This document shows, piece after piece, positions 22,446 to 33,734 of a DNA stretch of 64,000 nucleotides. Position 1 is the stretch's first letter, and every line of letters starts with the position of its first letter. Both the position numbers and the translations under genes were made by a program. Under the pieces are notes generated by a model, which had not been told where the DNA came from, made no database searches, and was given only the letters and a program-made list of their open reading frames with translations. The DNA is taken from assembly GCF_026745355.1 (NCBI RefSeq), contig NC_079202.1:6341629-6405628 (forward strand), written 5' to 3'. The DNA comes from Beta vulgaris subsp. vulgaris. Its lineage: Eukaryota > Streptophyta > Magnoliopsida > Caryophyllales > Amaranthaceae.

Positions 22446-22620
22446 TGTGAATCTACTTGTTCTAATCTGTTTGTTTTCTTTCAAATCTGCTTGATTTGAG
22501 TGTGAATCTGCTTGTTTTAATTTGCTTGTTTTCTTTCAAATCTGATTGTGTGAATCTGATTGTTCTAATTTACTTATTTTCTTTCAAATCTGATTATGTG
22601 AATCTGCTTTTGGTACTTGA
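22446..22620 (+). repeat. Degenerate tandem repeat in the transposase leader intron
   Basis: About 50-bp units containing TTTCTTTCAAATCTG and GTGAATCTG occur three times here and once more near 22915-22975. Confidence 0.75.
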
Positions 22621-23362
22621 CTTTCATGGATTTTTGCCTTAAAATAGGTTTACAACGTCAATAACAATCTGTATCTATCCTACTTTGCAAGGGTTGCTAT
22701 CTCGAACAAGTGTAGTGTAAGTACATCAGCCTAACTCGGTTTTTGTTTTTGCTGTGTTGTTGTATGCCATTCCCTGTGTGTAGCTTGCATGATATGATTA
22801 AATTACTTGATACTGAATTTATTCCAAGTAATTTGCTTAATTTTGAAGATGAACTTTCTGGTTTTGGTTATTAATTTGGCAAGAGTAGTGAAAATGGGTT
22901 CTTCTAATCTCTCTGATTGTGTGAATCTGATTAATTTGCTTTTCTTTCAAATCTGGTTATGTGAATATGTTTTTGGTACTTATATTTCTAAAGCAGACTG
23001 TGAAAAAACATTGTATTATAGCATGAAGCAATCATGAGTATTTGCCTATCAATCTTGTGGGTAGATCATATATGCATTCACCAAATGTCACATATGATTG
23101 CAGGTTAATTAAGTTAACTACTATAAGTTAACTACTACAATCCTTTATCCTCTGCTTAAATTTTACATCCCCACCATGTTATTGTAGCCTATGTCCATAA
23201 ATCATAGTTAAAAGCATCATATGTAAATATGGGGTGTGTTCAATACAATCCTTTATCCTGGACTTGTTTTAGAACTTATTAAAACTTAATGGAACTTGTG
23301 TAAATTGATGTGCTAGTGCAACAATAAATGCTTATATTATGCTATGAATTTTTTCCCCAGTG

Positions 23363-24747
23363 ATGGCACGCCTTCAACGGTCTCCTAGGGAATTTTTGTT
23401 TTTATGGTTTGCTATGAAGAGACGTAGCATAAGAAGAGTGATCGTTATGATATTAATCATGTTGACTTATATTTTAAGGAGACGAGTACGAAGGATGTTG
23501 AGGGAACCTAGTACATATAATCCAATTCATAGACTAGCACATTTAGATCGCATGATAGTTCGAAGTGATATCGCTTGCATTGAACAACTTAGGATGGATC
23601 GTCACACATTTAACATCCTTTGTTCATTGGTTCGTGAAATTGGAGGGTTAAGAGATACTAAGAATATGGTAGTGGAGGAAATGATGGCTATGTTCTTGCA
23701 TATCCTTGCATTTGAGGAGAAAAATAGAGAGATTAAATATGATTTTCAGAGATCGGGAGAAACAATTAGTAGGCATTTTCATGATGTTTTAAGAGCAGTA
23801 CTTAAACTTTCAAGAGTTTTACTCAAGAAACCCGAGCCGATTCCTGAGGATAGTACTGATGAAAGGTGGAAGTGGTTTAAGGTAACAATATGTCCTTTTT
23901 TCCATTTATTGAAAGGGTTAGTTCTTTACTTGTAAATTTAATAACTAATACTTAGTTTTTTTTTTAGAATTGCATTGGCGCTTTAGATGGGACTTTAATT
24001 GATGTGACTGTTCCTGTTGATGATAAATCAAGATATAGGTCAAGAAAAAATACTATTTCTACCAATGTTTTAGGTGCATGTGCACCAGATTTGCAATTTA
24101 TATATGTGCTAGCTGGTTGGGAAGGTTCTGCGGCCGATGGAAGAGTACTTCGAAGTGCTCTAGAGAGAGATAACAGGTTGAAAGTTCCTAGGGGTGAGAT
24201 GTCAAATTTTAGTATTTGGATTGAAGTTTATATAGAAGTGGATTATATTGAATTTTGTTTCTTTTTCTCATTTTACATAGGTAATTATTATCTAGCTGAT
24301 TTGGGGTATAAACATTGTGAAGGCTTCCTTGTCCCATATAGAAATATACGTTATCATGAATGGAGAAGGGGAAATGAGCAACCAAATTCAAAAGAAGAGT
24401 TATACAACATGAAGCATGCTTCAGCTAGAAATGTGATTGAAAGAGCATTTGGATTATTGAAAATGCGATGGGGAGCTCTTTCAAAAGGTACAAAGTACCC
24501 CCTTAACACTCAAATAGATATTATATTAGCATGTGTTTATATACACAACCTCATTCGCCAACAAATGGGGGTTGATCCTATGGAAGCAGAGTTAGATGAA
24601 TTTATGCAAGAATTTGATGATGATGATGAAAATGATGAGGACTTGATTCAAACTTGTGAGACTTCCCCTGCATGGACTATCTTTAGAAATAATTTAGCAC
24701 AAGATATGCATAATGTATGGATGGCTAGGAGACATCATCAATTATGA
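23363..24747 (+). CDS. PIF/Harbinger DDE transposase, 403 aa, three exons
   Basis: Exons 23363-23881, 23968-24193 and 24281-24747, all with GT/AG introns and matching phases. The first ATG follows an AG acceptor at 23359-23360. The N-terminal part has the helix-rich CIEQLRMDRHTFNILCSLV and QRSGETISRHFHDVLRAVL blocks. The DDE-4 nuclease has its first Asp in CIGALDGTLIDV, the second in GSAADGRVLRSAL and the Glu in ARNVIERAFGLLKMRW. The acidic C-terminal tail is typical. It cuts and pastes the element in the nucleus, with the Myb-like partner binding DNA. No stop or shift is present, so it looks functional. Confidence 0.93.
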
Positions 24748-25023
24748 TTAGTTTATGACTTACTCCATGTATGGATGAAAATACTAGCTTTTAATTTGTA
24801 TTTTTACGTTTTGTTTAATGGAAGTTGTTATCCTTTCTTTTTTTGTTATAACATGAGATGAAACATGATTCTTTGTCGTTTTATCAGGAGGTTTTAAAGT
24901 TGTCTTGATTATATTTCAAGTGCTTGAATTGGATGCTTGCATTGTAGTGATATAGTTGTTTAATTAGGTGTGATTTTTTATTATTATTATTGTTGATGTT
25001 GTTGACTCTTTTTAGAGGAGAAA

Positions 25024-26070
25024 ATGGGTGAAGATGCAAGAGGCAGAGGAAAGAATAAGAGAATGTGGACATCGATAGAGGAGAGTGCTCTAGTTGATAT
25101 CCTTGTTGATATGCAACATTCAAATTGGAAGTGTGACACTGGCTACAAAACAGGTTATCAATCTCATATCGAGAAAAAAATGCTTGAGAGATTCCCTTAC
25201 TGTGGTTTGAAAGGTAAGCCACATATTGAATCTAAGATCAAGATTTTGAAGAGGCAACTAGGGTATATCCTTGAAGCTCAAAAGCAAGCTAGCGGGTTTG
25301 GTTGGGATGATGAGATGAAAATGATTACCGGTGAAAAAGAGGTTTTCATGGGTTGGGCTCAGGTAAGTCAATATTGCAAAGCTCTCAAAATTCAATTAAT
25401 CTGTTCTTCTTCTTACATTCTTGTTGTCCACTATTTAAATCTATATCATACTCATGATATTTTGGTGTTGATATTGGTACTATTTTAGTGTTGGTTTGAG
25501 GTTTGTTTGGTTATTGTGGTTCAAGTGTTAATTGGGTTATTTGTTTAGGGTCGTGATGGGGCTTCCGCTCTTTATATGAAGCCTTTTCCACTTTATGAGA
25601 AGTTATGTGAGATTTATGCCAAGGATCGTGCAAGTGGGAGTATGTCTAAGGGCCCTGGAGATGAAGAAGGAGATAACAACAATGAGGGTGACAAGCAAGG
25701 TGATGGCTCGACTAGCTCTACAACTCAAGCAACTGAACCTTCTAGTAGTAGAGGAGATCGTAAAAGAAGAAGGGAAATAGAAAATGAGGAGCTTGGTGGA
25801 TTGTCAAAAGCACTTGTTTCTCTAATTGATGTTGAGAAGGAGTCCACCGCGGTTATGAATGATTTGAAGAAATCATTCATGCGTGATGTGGAGATTGGTG
25901 AGAAGAGAACCAAGCTTTTTCAAGCTTTGAGCGGACTTGAAGAATTGTCTCCTATGGAAATTGTTGAAGCTTCAACATCTATCGGGTTGGATGATAAAAA
26001 GGTTGAACTTTTCTTTAGTATGCCTGATGATTTCAAAGTTATGTTTGTCAAATCTCAATTAAAAAAGTAA
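25024..26070 (+). CDS. Harbinger ORF1, Myb/SANT-like DNA-binding protein, 286 aa, two exons
   Basis: Exon 1 25024-25362 and exon 2 25549-26070, joined in phase 0 (GWAQ then GRDGAS). Residues 14-110 form the Myb/SANT-like domain found in PIF partner proteins: MWTSIEESALVDILVDM, KGKPHIESKIKILKRQ, SGFGWDDEMKMIT. Exon 2 adds FPLYEKLCEIYAKDRASG, a Glu/Asp/Ser-rich linker, a KRRRE nuclear signal and a helical C-terminus. In this family the protein binds the transposon ends and helps bring the transposase to the nucleus. It is tail-to-head with the transposase, 276 bp downstream. Confidence 0.92.
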
Positions 26071-26698
26071 CTAGGATCGATGAATGGAAGACATATTTAG
26101 TTTTTCTATCGAAGAGATGTGGATTGTTGTTTGACTAAATTGTTGTAAGTAATGACTTGTCGTTTTTGTGGCATGGACTTGTGATTAACTAGTAATTTTG
26201 AAAAAAACTTGAAGATCATATGTTTTCAAATATATAATTGTTTGATGTTATAGTTGGTTGCAATTTTTATTTTCATTTATATAAAAAAAATGAGTTTTGT
26301 AATATTTTGTTATAACACAAATTAGTACTTCCACTTTCTTGTAGTAGTATTATATTATAAACATGTTTTTTTTATTAAGAAAAATAAATATAAAAATATT
26401 TGTTACGATAATCATGCCATCTCACAAGAGGGAAAAATAGTGGTAATGAGTTAGTAGAAAAAAATTGATGGGTTAGAACTTAATAGTGTGTTACATACAA
26501 AATAAAATCATGTGGGGATTCCCATTACTAAATACCAAATGCAAGGAATGGGATTTCTCCTTCTATTACCATTCTTTGTTGATACATACCAAACAAAGTT
26601 ATTACCATTACCAAATCTCATATCCATTCCTTCATTACCATTGCCATTACCTTACTTCATTCCTATTCCTTTATTACTAGCTACCAAACGGGCCGTTA

Positions 26699-27067
26699 TT
26701 GTCTTGGAAGATGTCACGAAGTTTACCCCCAAGCCACCATGGCGGTTGCCTTTTCATCAAGAATGGCATAAAGGAGATCCTCATGGATATTGTCGAATAG
26801 CCATTGAAGAACTATAGAGTCGAGGCGGACCCATAGCTCGTCATCGACGTCGGCTGGACGGTCGACGGTGGTGTCAATGTGATCTAAGACTTGGTAGGCG
26901 CGGGCCGTATTACGGAAAAGCGTGGCCCAAGCATTATATTGTGGCTTGTCCATGTTGAGGGTGAGGGGGGGAGAGCATGTTTGTAGTTTAGGTGAATGGC
27001 AGGGTGGTAGGAGGAGGAAGGAGGAGGGGTCGATTTGGGATTGGCCTCGGGTGCCATGGCAGGGCAC
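26699..27067 (-). pseudogene. Copia 1 gag, N-terminal part
   Basis: The frame contains YNAWATLFRNTARAYQVLDHI and VLQWLFDNIHEDLLYAIL, typical of copia gag N-termini. It runs straight into the TTA target site of the Harbinger (26696-26698). The coding sequence resumes at 21830 on the other side, so gag was split by that insertion. A Met at about 26953 (MDKPQY) may be a better start than the first ATG. Confidence 0.75.
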
Positions 27068-27135
27068 GAAGAAGAGACGAGAGGAAGAAGAAGGTAAAAA
27101 AAAAATAGTGGCTGGGGTTTAGGCTGTGATTACCA

Positions 27136-27170
27136 TGATAGATTATGGTTAACTCCCTTGGGAGGTTCAA
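27136..27170 (-). repeat. Copia 1 5' LTR, truncated to 35 bp
   Basis: Matches the start of the 3' LTR (TGATAGATTATGG...GGGAGG). It is abruptly replaced at 27171 by TGTAACAGCCCG, the end of another LTR-like sequence. The missing 100 bp are not found elsewhere in the window. Confidence 0.8.
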
Positions 27171-28162
27171 TGTAACAGCCCGCTCTTCCGAGCTGCTAGC
27201 GGAAACATACTCAACATTCATAAACAACAATTAACTCTTAATTAAATTACTTCGCAGCGGAAAAACAACCTTAATTACACCAATAACTCGACTAATATTC
27301 CCAAAAATTATATACAATGAAATACCGATAACTATTCTCGAATCAACTATCTAAAATACAAACTTAATCCATAATCTACGACAACATCATAATCTCGCTT
27401 CACTTCTATTCCCGAGCTCTTGATACCAAACCTGCAAATTCAGAGAAAAAATACAAAACAAACAAATTCCAAAATGAGGGGAAAACTCGTAACCTTTACT
27501 TCAGCCCGTTATAAACATTTTATTTCTCAAATCATTTTCATTTCGTTCCAACGTTGGCATAGCTCACTCTCTTAAACAAATCAGTGGCAAGTATGGGCTT
27601 TGGACAAAGGACAAACACTGTCTCCAAGGTTCGTTATGGAGCCCAGCAATACTACCCCCAAGGTTCGTTACGGAGCGTAGCCGACCATATCAGGTCAAAA
27701 GAATAACCATCATCCACCCATACCTTGTGCACTTTCTATTTTCAGTTCATAAACAAAGCTAGCAAAACAGTTGCGTGTTCATAATCAATCAATGACATTC
27801 ATCATCACATTCACATCTTTGGCCATAGTACAAACTTATTTATCAAAAGCAGAACATAGAATTCCACACACACATGGGCATGAGTAAATGATTTTACTGA
27901 ACATAAAAGTTACCTCATACGCATCACCTATTCCTTAGTAATTCACCACCAAGAATAATCATGGGCAATGGATCGCCAACTCTAACTTGAACTCCAAAAT
28001 AATTTACCTCACCAACAATAACACTAATTAATAACCAATCTCAACTAATCTAATTAACTTCTTCTACTACATCCACTATGTTAATCAAACTAAATTCCGC
28101 AGATAGAAACTACATAATACTATATAACTTCTAAATTTATCTTCAAATATAGAAACTCCAAT
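27171..28162. repeat. LTR-like sequence, left part (interrupted by CACTA)
   Basis: It begins TGTAACAGCCCGCTC and carries two copies of CCAAGGTTCGTTA(T/C)GGAGC (about 27636-27680). It has no coding frame. It continues at 40153 after the CACTA insertion and may end at TTATTACA (40731), giving about 1.57 kb. This resembles a gypsy-type LTR in minus orientation. No matching flanks are found, so this is tentative. Confidence 0.45.
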
Positions 28163-28178
28163 CACTAGGGGAAAAAAC

Positions 28179-28315
28179 AGAAAGGGCTGCGCAGGAAGGG
28201 CTGCGCTTTTTAAAAAAGCGCAACCCTTCTGTTATGTAGGGCTGCGCTTTTTAAAAAAGCGCAGCCCTTCTGTTATGTAGGGTTGCGCTTTTTAAAAAAG
28301 CACAGCCCTTCCTGA
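28179..28315. repeat. CACTA left subterminal hairpin array
   Basis: Alternating AGGGCTGCGC and GCGCA(G/A)CCCT separated by TTTTTAAAAAA or by TTCTGTTATGT. Each pair forms a near-perfect palindrome of about 30 bp. Confidence 0.9.
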
Positions 28316-28768
28316 AAAAATTTGAAATTTCGGAATCGCGGGCTTTGAAATATTGAGCGGCTCTCTCACGTCCCTCATTATTTCCTTTCCTCCTTCTCTC
28401 TCATCCTCTCTTCTCTCTCATCCTCTCTTCTCTCTCAAAAACTCCCATAAACATTTGCGACAAAAACCTTGAAATGATTTGCACTAAACATGGCGACGGA
28501 GTCCGATTGCCTATTGTGATACATTTTCGGAAGCGGAACGGGCCAACGAGTTTTTAAGCCATCCGAGTTCGTTTAAGCCTCCAAATACCCATTTTAAGTT
28601 TTTCCGAAATTTTTTTTCTCTTAAATTATGTATTAGGGTTTTGTTTTATGTATTTAAACATTATTAGGTTAATGTTTGGAAGGTAGTTCTTGTATTTTCA
28701 GATCTATAATATTCTTGTATACTTCTCTTTGTTTATATATTTTGATTAATGTTCTTGTATACTTTCTT

Positions 28769-30146
28769 TGTTTTGATAATGAACACCCTAAGTTTTGATA
28801 ATGACAAAGAAACAAAGGAACAAACTAAGTAGTGAACTAATGAATTATTTAAGTGTACGGTGTCTAAGGTATCAATGCAAGGAACTGGGAGATTACAAGT
28901 CAATGAAGAAGTCAAGAGAGGATTTCAAAGGCTAAGTAAAGAAGTTTCTATGTTGATACTGGAGCAAGCATTGGATCAAGAATAATAGAAGCTAGGCGTT
29001 TTATTTTCTAGTTCCAATGTAAAGGAACAAAGAAAGAATGGTAAGGAACTGTGGCAGAATATTTGAGAATGAAGCGTTTGTTCCTCTGTAAGGAACAAAC
29101 TCAGTGGCACTTAGTAAATATGTTAAAGGAACTGAACTAATATAAGGAACTAGACTTAGGCGTGTACTTAGTGTAACGTTAAAAGATAATGGAGTAAGTC
29201 ATGCCTAGATTATAGGAAATTAGTTATTTCTAATTTCAAATGATAAAATCAGTTTTAAAAAGAAAATCTGTTTTGGAAAAGATTTATTTTTCGGAAAATA
29301 AGAAAATAAATATCCGGTTGTTAGAAAGATTTTATTTCAAAGATATTATTTTCTTAAAGATTAGAAATTCAGATTTAAAGATAAAAAGAGTTTATAAAAA
29401 CTGATTTTCGGATAATGTTGAAGGAACTCCTATTATTTAGGAGTAATGGCTGCATTTTATCCACGTTCATTTATAGTTCATGGGATCATGGGACATGATG
29501 TAAAACGTGTTCCTTAGGGGAAGGAACATCATGGGTAAATGGATTAAAAGGTGTACTCTAACATTAATCCCACGTTCTTCATGATTACACTATAAATATA
29601 GAAGTCTAGATAAGTTCCAAATTGTGTCTGACTAAGTAATTAAGTGAGTTTAACTTATTAAGTGTCAGTGCCTTCATTCTCTCATAATAGCCATTTGTTC
29701 TTTGCCTTCTTACTCTAATTCCACTAAGCTTATTTCGATCAATTGTATTTTGGTTTTTGGGGTAAGGGAACTTTGAGTGAAGTTCTGTAAGAGAAAGGCT
29801 TTGAGTGAAGCTTGTATGTGTGAGAAAACTTCGAGTGAAGTTGAGAGGAACTGCTGTTAAGGGAACAGTGGTTCAGGAACTTGAGTTTAGGAACTCAAGG
29901 TAGGGCTCGAGTTAGAATTAGGTTGTAACAGAGTTGTTTGGCCTAATTAGTGAAAGTGTTGAGTTTAAAATCCCTAGTGGTCGAGGTTGTTTCTTCTTGT
30001 TGGGCCCAAGAAGTTTTTCCTCGTAAAAATCCCTTGTGTTCCTTTAGCTTGTTTATTCGTTTAAGTTTTAATTTCCGCAAAAAGTTACGTTTATTTCTAC
30101 ACCTACAATTCACCCCCCCTCTTGTAGTGTTCCTAGGGAAATAACA
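28769..30146 (+). repeat. Sirevirus 5' LTR
   Basis: Ends AATAACA, two bases before the PBS. Compared with the 3' LTR it has an extra TTGATAAT near its start. It contains about 20 GGAAC/GTTCC words. CACTATAAATATAG near 29588 is a TATA candidate. Confidence 0.92.
29589..29597 (+). promoter_or_regulatory. Candidate TATA box in the Sirevirus LTR
   Basis: CTATAAATA within ACACTATAAATATAGAAG, located centrally in the LTR and repeated in the 3' LTR at about 39024. Confidence 0.6.
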
Positions 30147-30148
30147 AT

Positions 30149-30160
30149 TGGTATCAGAGC
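30149..30160 (+). other. Sirevirus primer binding site (tRNA-iMet)
   Basis: TGGTATCAGAGC, a perfect 12-base match to the usual initiator-Met tRNA site, two bases after the LTR end. Confidence 0.92.
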
Positions 30161-30211
30161 TAGAACTCACGTAAGATAGGAAACCCTATTGAGGAAAAGA
30201 TCCAAGGAACA

Positions 30212-31308
30212 ATGAATACCACCGAGAAACTTGAAGAAGGTTATTCCACTCAAAGGCCTCCTATGTTCAATGGGAAGTACTACAACTATTGGAAGAACCG
30301 CATGGAGATATTCATCAAGGCTGAAAACTATCAGGTATGGAGAGTCATTGAAGTTGGTGATTTCGAAGTCACAACTACAAATGACAAAAATGAGGTAACT
30401 CTTAAACCCCTCTCTGATTATGATAAATCTGATTTTGAAAAAATGGAAGTAAATGCCATGGCTATTAAACTATTGCATTGTGGACTTGGACCCCATGAAC
30501 ATAATAGGATCATGGGATGCAAATCCGCAAAGCAAATATGGGATTTACTAGAAGTAACCCACGAAGGAACTAATGAAGTTAAAAGATCGAAAATTGATTT
30601 ACTTATGAATCAATATGAACTGTTCTGCATGAAATCCAAAGAAAGCATCCGAGACATGTTTACTCGTTTTACTAACATTATAAATGAGTTGGCTTCTCTT
30701 GGAAAGTTTATTTCATCTGAGGAACAGGTTCGAAAGTTCTTAGGAGTCTTCCTAAGGACAGATGGATGGCTAAAGTCACGGCTCTTCAAGAAACAAAAGA
30801 CTTCACTAAGTTCAACTTAGAACAGCTGGCAGGGTCACTTATGACTCATGAGCTTCACCTTGATACTGAATATGGTGAAAGCTCCAAATCAAAATCAATT
30901 GCTCTCAAAGCAGATGATGAAGATGATTCGGACTCTGAAGAAGAAGAAGCAGCCCTCATGGTTCGAAAATTTCGAAAGATGTACAGGAACATGAAGAATG
31001 GAAACTTCAAAGGTAAAACTAAGAAATTTTCTAACAAAGCTGCTTGTCATAAATGTGGAAGTACAGATCACTTCATCAAAGAATGTCCTCTTTGGGAAAA
31101 CGACAAAACCAAAGAAAGGAACAAGGAACGCTTTGCTGAAAGGAACAAAGAATCAAAAGCACCTTTCTCTAAGGCAAATGTGCGCAAAGCTATGATAGCT
31201 GCTTGGGGAGATTCAGAGACGGAAGAAGAAGAGGAACAACCAACTGAAGAAACAGCAAACCTTTGCCTATGGCAAACATCGACGAAAAAGAAGATGAAGA
31301 AAAATTGA
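30212..31308 (+). pseudogene. Sirevirus gag, one frameshift
   Basis: Starts MNTTEKLEEGYSTQRPP with FNGKYYNYWKNRMEIF and AKQIWDLLEVTHEGTNEVKRS, the UBN2-type gag of copia elements. Near 30735-30790 one base is missing and the frame moves to MAKVTALQETKDFTKFNLE. A CCHC knuckle follows (CHKCGSTDHFIKEC, 31044-31086), then an acidic stretch. Gag forms the particle and binds RNA. Another shift near 31270 leads into a further gag-like segment. Confidence 0.88.
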
Positions 31309-31309
31309 G

Positions 31310-31920
31310 GTAAGTCAACATGGACTTGAGTCAGAACTAGATGGTAAAACTAGGACTGAAATATATGATCTTCTTTATGATGCAATTCTTGAATGTAGAG
31401 ATGAACGTGAAAAACGTGAACAAACGGAACAAGCCTTAAAGGTTTGCAAGGAACACATAGAATGGCTTAAGAAAATGAGAACTGATGTCGAAACTAGATT
31501 TTTTGATTTGTTTGATAAAAACTTAAAAATCAAAGAATGTTATGAGAGTTTGAAAAATGAAAATTATCTAATTAATTTAGAGATTTCACACTTGAAGGAA
31601 TTTGTCCCTGTTCTGAGTTCCTTTGATATAAGATCAACCCTTTGAAAGGATACAGATCTGAGATTGAAAAAAAAATAAAGAGAAAAATTTTTAAAGGAAC
31701 AGATCTGTAATCTTAAAAAGGAACTGGTTGTCGCAAGGAACAGAGGCAAAATCATGAAAGTTCCTAAGTGGATTGAGAAACCACAGACCAAAAGGAAGGA
31801 AGGTCTTGGTTTTGAAAACTACAAGAAAAGGAACAAGACAAAGAAATATGTTGATCTACCTAGTGATAAGTTCTGTATGTATTGTGGCAAGGTAGGTCAT
31901 TACATAAATCAATGTCAATA
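31310..31920 (+). pseudogene. Sirevirus gag C-terminal segment with a second zinc knuckle
   Basis: Frame-broken coiled-coil-like sequence (ECRDEREKREQ, VCKEHIEWLKKM), then CMYCGKVGHYINQC at 31874-31914, a second CCHC knuckle just before the protease. A run of A at about 31666 and internal stops break it. Confidence 0.7.
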
Positions 31921-32044
31921 AAATCTGAGATGATTGGGAAAAATGTGACAATAAGTAAGAAAAAATGGGTTGTCAAAACAAATCCTAGTCAAGAACAGGA
32001 ACCCACGAAAGATGGGGTTCCTTCAACTAACAACTAGTTGATTT

Positions 32045-32407
32045 TTGCAGGTTGGAGTGAGGGGGAACAACACTTGGTATCTCGATAGTGGTTGTTCCAA
32101 GCACATGACAGGAGACAAAACGAAGTTTCTCTCACTCACAACCTATGAAGGTGGCAGTGTAACATTTGGTGATAATAAGAAAGGTAACATTGTTGCTATG
32201 GGTAAGGTCGGTAAGTCACCATTACACTCCATTGAAAATGTATTTTTAGTTGAAGGTCTAAAACATAATCTATTAAGCATTTCTCAATTCTGTGACAAAG
32301 GAAATACTGTAAAATTTGATAAAGAAAAATGCTTAATCATCAACATTAAAACTAAGAAGGTTATTTGGAAGGAACAAGGAAAGGGAACACATACATTGTG
32401 GATCTAG
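32045..32407 (+). pseudogene. Sirevirus protease
   Basis: Opens GVRGNNTWYLDSGCSKHMTG, with the copia protease active site Asp-Ser-Gly, then VTFGDNKKGNIVAMGKVG and GLKHNLLSISQFCD. Open for 120 codons, then one shift at about 32370 moves into the next frame. Confidence 0.9.
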
Positions 32408-33239
32408 ACCTTGTTCCTCAAATCAATTTAACTTGTCTTAGTGTTATTGAAGATGATTCACTTCTATGGCACAAGCGTCTAGGACATGCTAGCTTTTCAT
32501 TACTTGAGAAACTTAGATCAAAAGACCTTGTTTTAGGATTACCATCCATAAAATTTCATATTGATCAAGTTTGTGATGCATGTGCACGAGGTAAACAAGT
32601 AAGATCCTCTTTCAAATCTAAAACGATTGTAAGTACCACTAAACCATTAGAGTTAATTCATATGGACTTATGTGGACCCATGAGAATTCAAAGCAGAAGT
32701 GGAAAGAGGTATGTACTTGTGATTGTAGATGACTACTCTAGGTACACTTGGGTTATTTTCTCTCTAGTAAAGATGAAACTTATGATGAGTTCCTTGTCTT
32801 TGCTAAAAGAGTTCAAAACCTAAGTGGACATAAAATAATGCACATTAGATCAGATCATGGCAAGGAATTCGAAAATTATAAATTTGATGACCTAAGCAGA
32901 GATAATGGCCTAGATCATAATTTTTCTGCCCCTAGAACACCACAACAAAATGGTGTTGTAGAAAGGAAAAATAGAACTTTGGAGGAAATGTCTAGAACCA
33001 TGTTAATTGCTAGTGAACTTCCAAGGAACTTTTGGGCTGAAGCTGTTAATACTGCTTGTCACATAATTAATCGTGCCATGATGAGACCTATCATTAATAA
33101 AACTCCTTATGAACTTTACTTTGGAAAGAAACCAAACATCACCTATTTAGAACATTTGGATGCAAATGTTATGTGCATAATAATGGAAAAGATAATCTTG
33201 GAAAATTTGATGCAAGGAGTGATGAAGCAACATTTTTAG
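32365..33239 (+). pseudogene. Sirevirus integrase, two frames
   Basis: Frame 32365-32823: LLWHKRLGHASFSLLEKL and CDACARGKQVRSSF (HHCC zinc domain), LIHMDLCGPM and VDDYSRYTWV (core with Asp). A shift in a T-run near 32757 leads to frame 32748-33239: IRSDHGKEF (second Asp), PQQNGVVERKNRTLEEMSR (catalytic Glu). A further shift near 33155 starts the integrase C-terminal frame. All catalytic residues are present. Confidence 0.9.
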
Positions 33240-33514
33240 GATACTCCTCACATAGTAAAGCTTATAGAGTATATAACAAGAGAACTATGTGTGTTGAAGA
33301 AAGTATTCATGTAATCTTTGATGAATCTGACAAACATAATCCAAGCATACAGGTTGATGACTATGAGATAGGGTTAGCGCAACCTAGTTCAAGGAACACA
33401 GATTCACAAGAAGAAGAAGAAGTGAAAGAGGAAAGGAACGAGGAATTCGAAAATAATGAATCAAGATATTCCTGTTCCTCAAGGAGGAGAAGATACTCCT
33501 GTTCCTCTAAATAG
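33173..33514 (+). pseudogene. Sirevirus integrase C-terminal and linker region
   Basis: Contains FDARSDEATFLGYSSHSKA and CVEESIHVIFDES, the copia post-core block, then a Glu-rich linker with repeated GGAAC/GTTCC codons. After 33514 the linker continues in broken frames up to RT at about 33735. Confidence 0.85.
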
Positions 33515-33734
33515 GAGAATGAGTCCACCGAGGCTAACAGAGGAACAACTGAGCAGAGTTCCTCATCCACTCAAGGAACTCATGAGGAACAACATGTTCC
33601 TATAAGAGAGTTTCAACCAAAACCTTGGAGATTACAAAAGTCACATCCTGTGGAACTCATATCAGGACATATCCAAAGGTACGCAAACTAGATCTCAGTT
33701 AAGGAACTTTTGTGCATTTCATGCGTTCCTATCA

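Larger units (their letters stand above)
21831..26695 (+). mobile_element. Intact autonomous PIF/Harbinger transposon
   Basis: The 14-bp terminal inverted repeats (CGGCCCGTTTGGTA at 21831-21844, its complement at 26682-26695) are perfect and are flanked by TTA on both sides (21828-21830 and 26696-26698), the family's target duplication. Subterminal regions are dense in GGAATGGTAATG-like words on both ends. Both required genes are present with open, spliceable frames: a DDE transposase and a Myb/SANT-like protein, on the same strand. Total 4,865 bp. Confidence 0.95.
17631..27170 (-). mobile_element. Copia 1: Ty1/copia element with very short LTRs, split by a Harbinger transposon
   Basis: The 3' LTR is 17631-17766 (136 bp). 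The 5' LTR survives only as 35 bp at 27136-27170. A PBS resembling tRNA-iMet (TGGTAATCACAGCC on the minus strand) adjoins it. Domain order on the minus strand is gag, protease, integrase, RT, RNase H, which is copia. Removing the 4,865-bp Harbinger and one TTA rejoins gag. LTRs near 130 bp and a gag lacking CCHC suggest an Ale/Retrofit-like lineage (inference). Confidence 0.9.

Noticed and set aside
28163..28315. Possible CRISPR-like spaced repeats
   Set aside because: These are CACTA subterminal palindromes in a plant genome with TIRs and a target duplication; spacers are not unique sequences.
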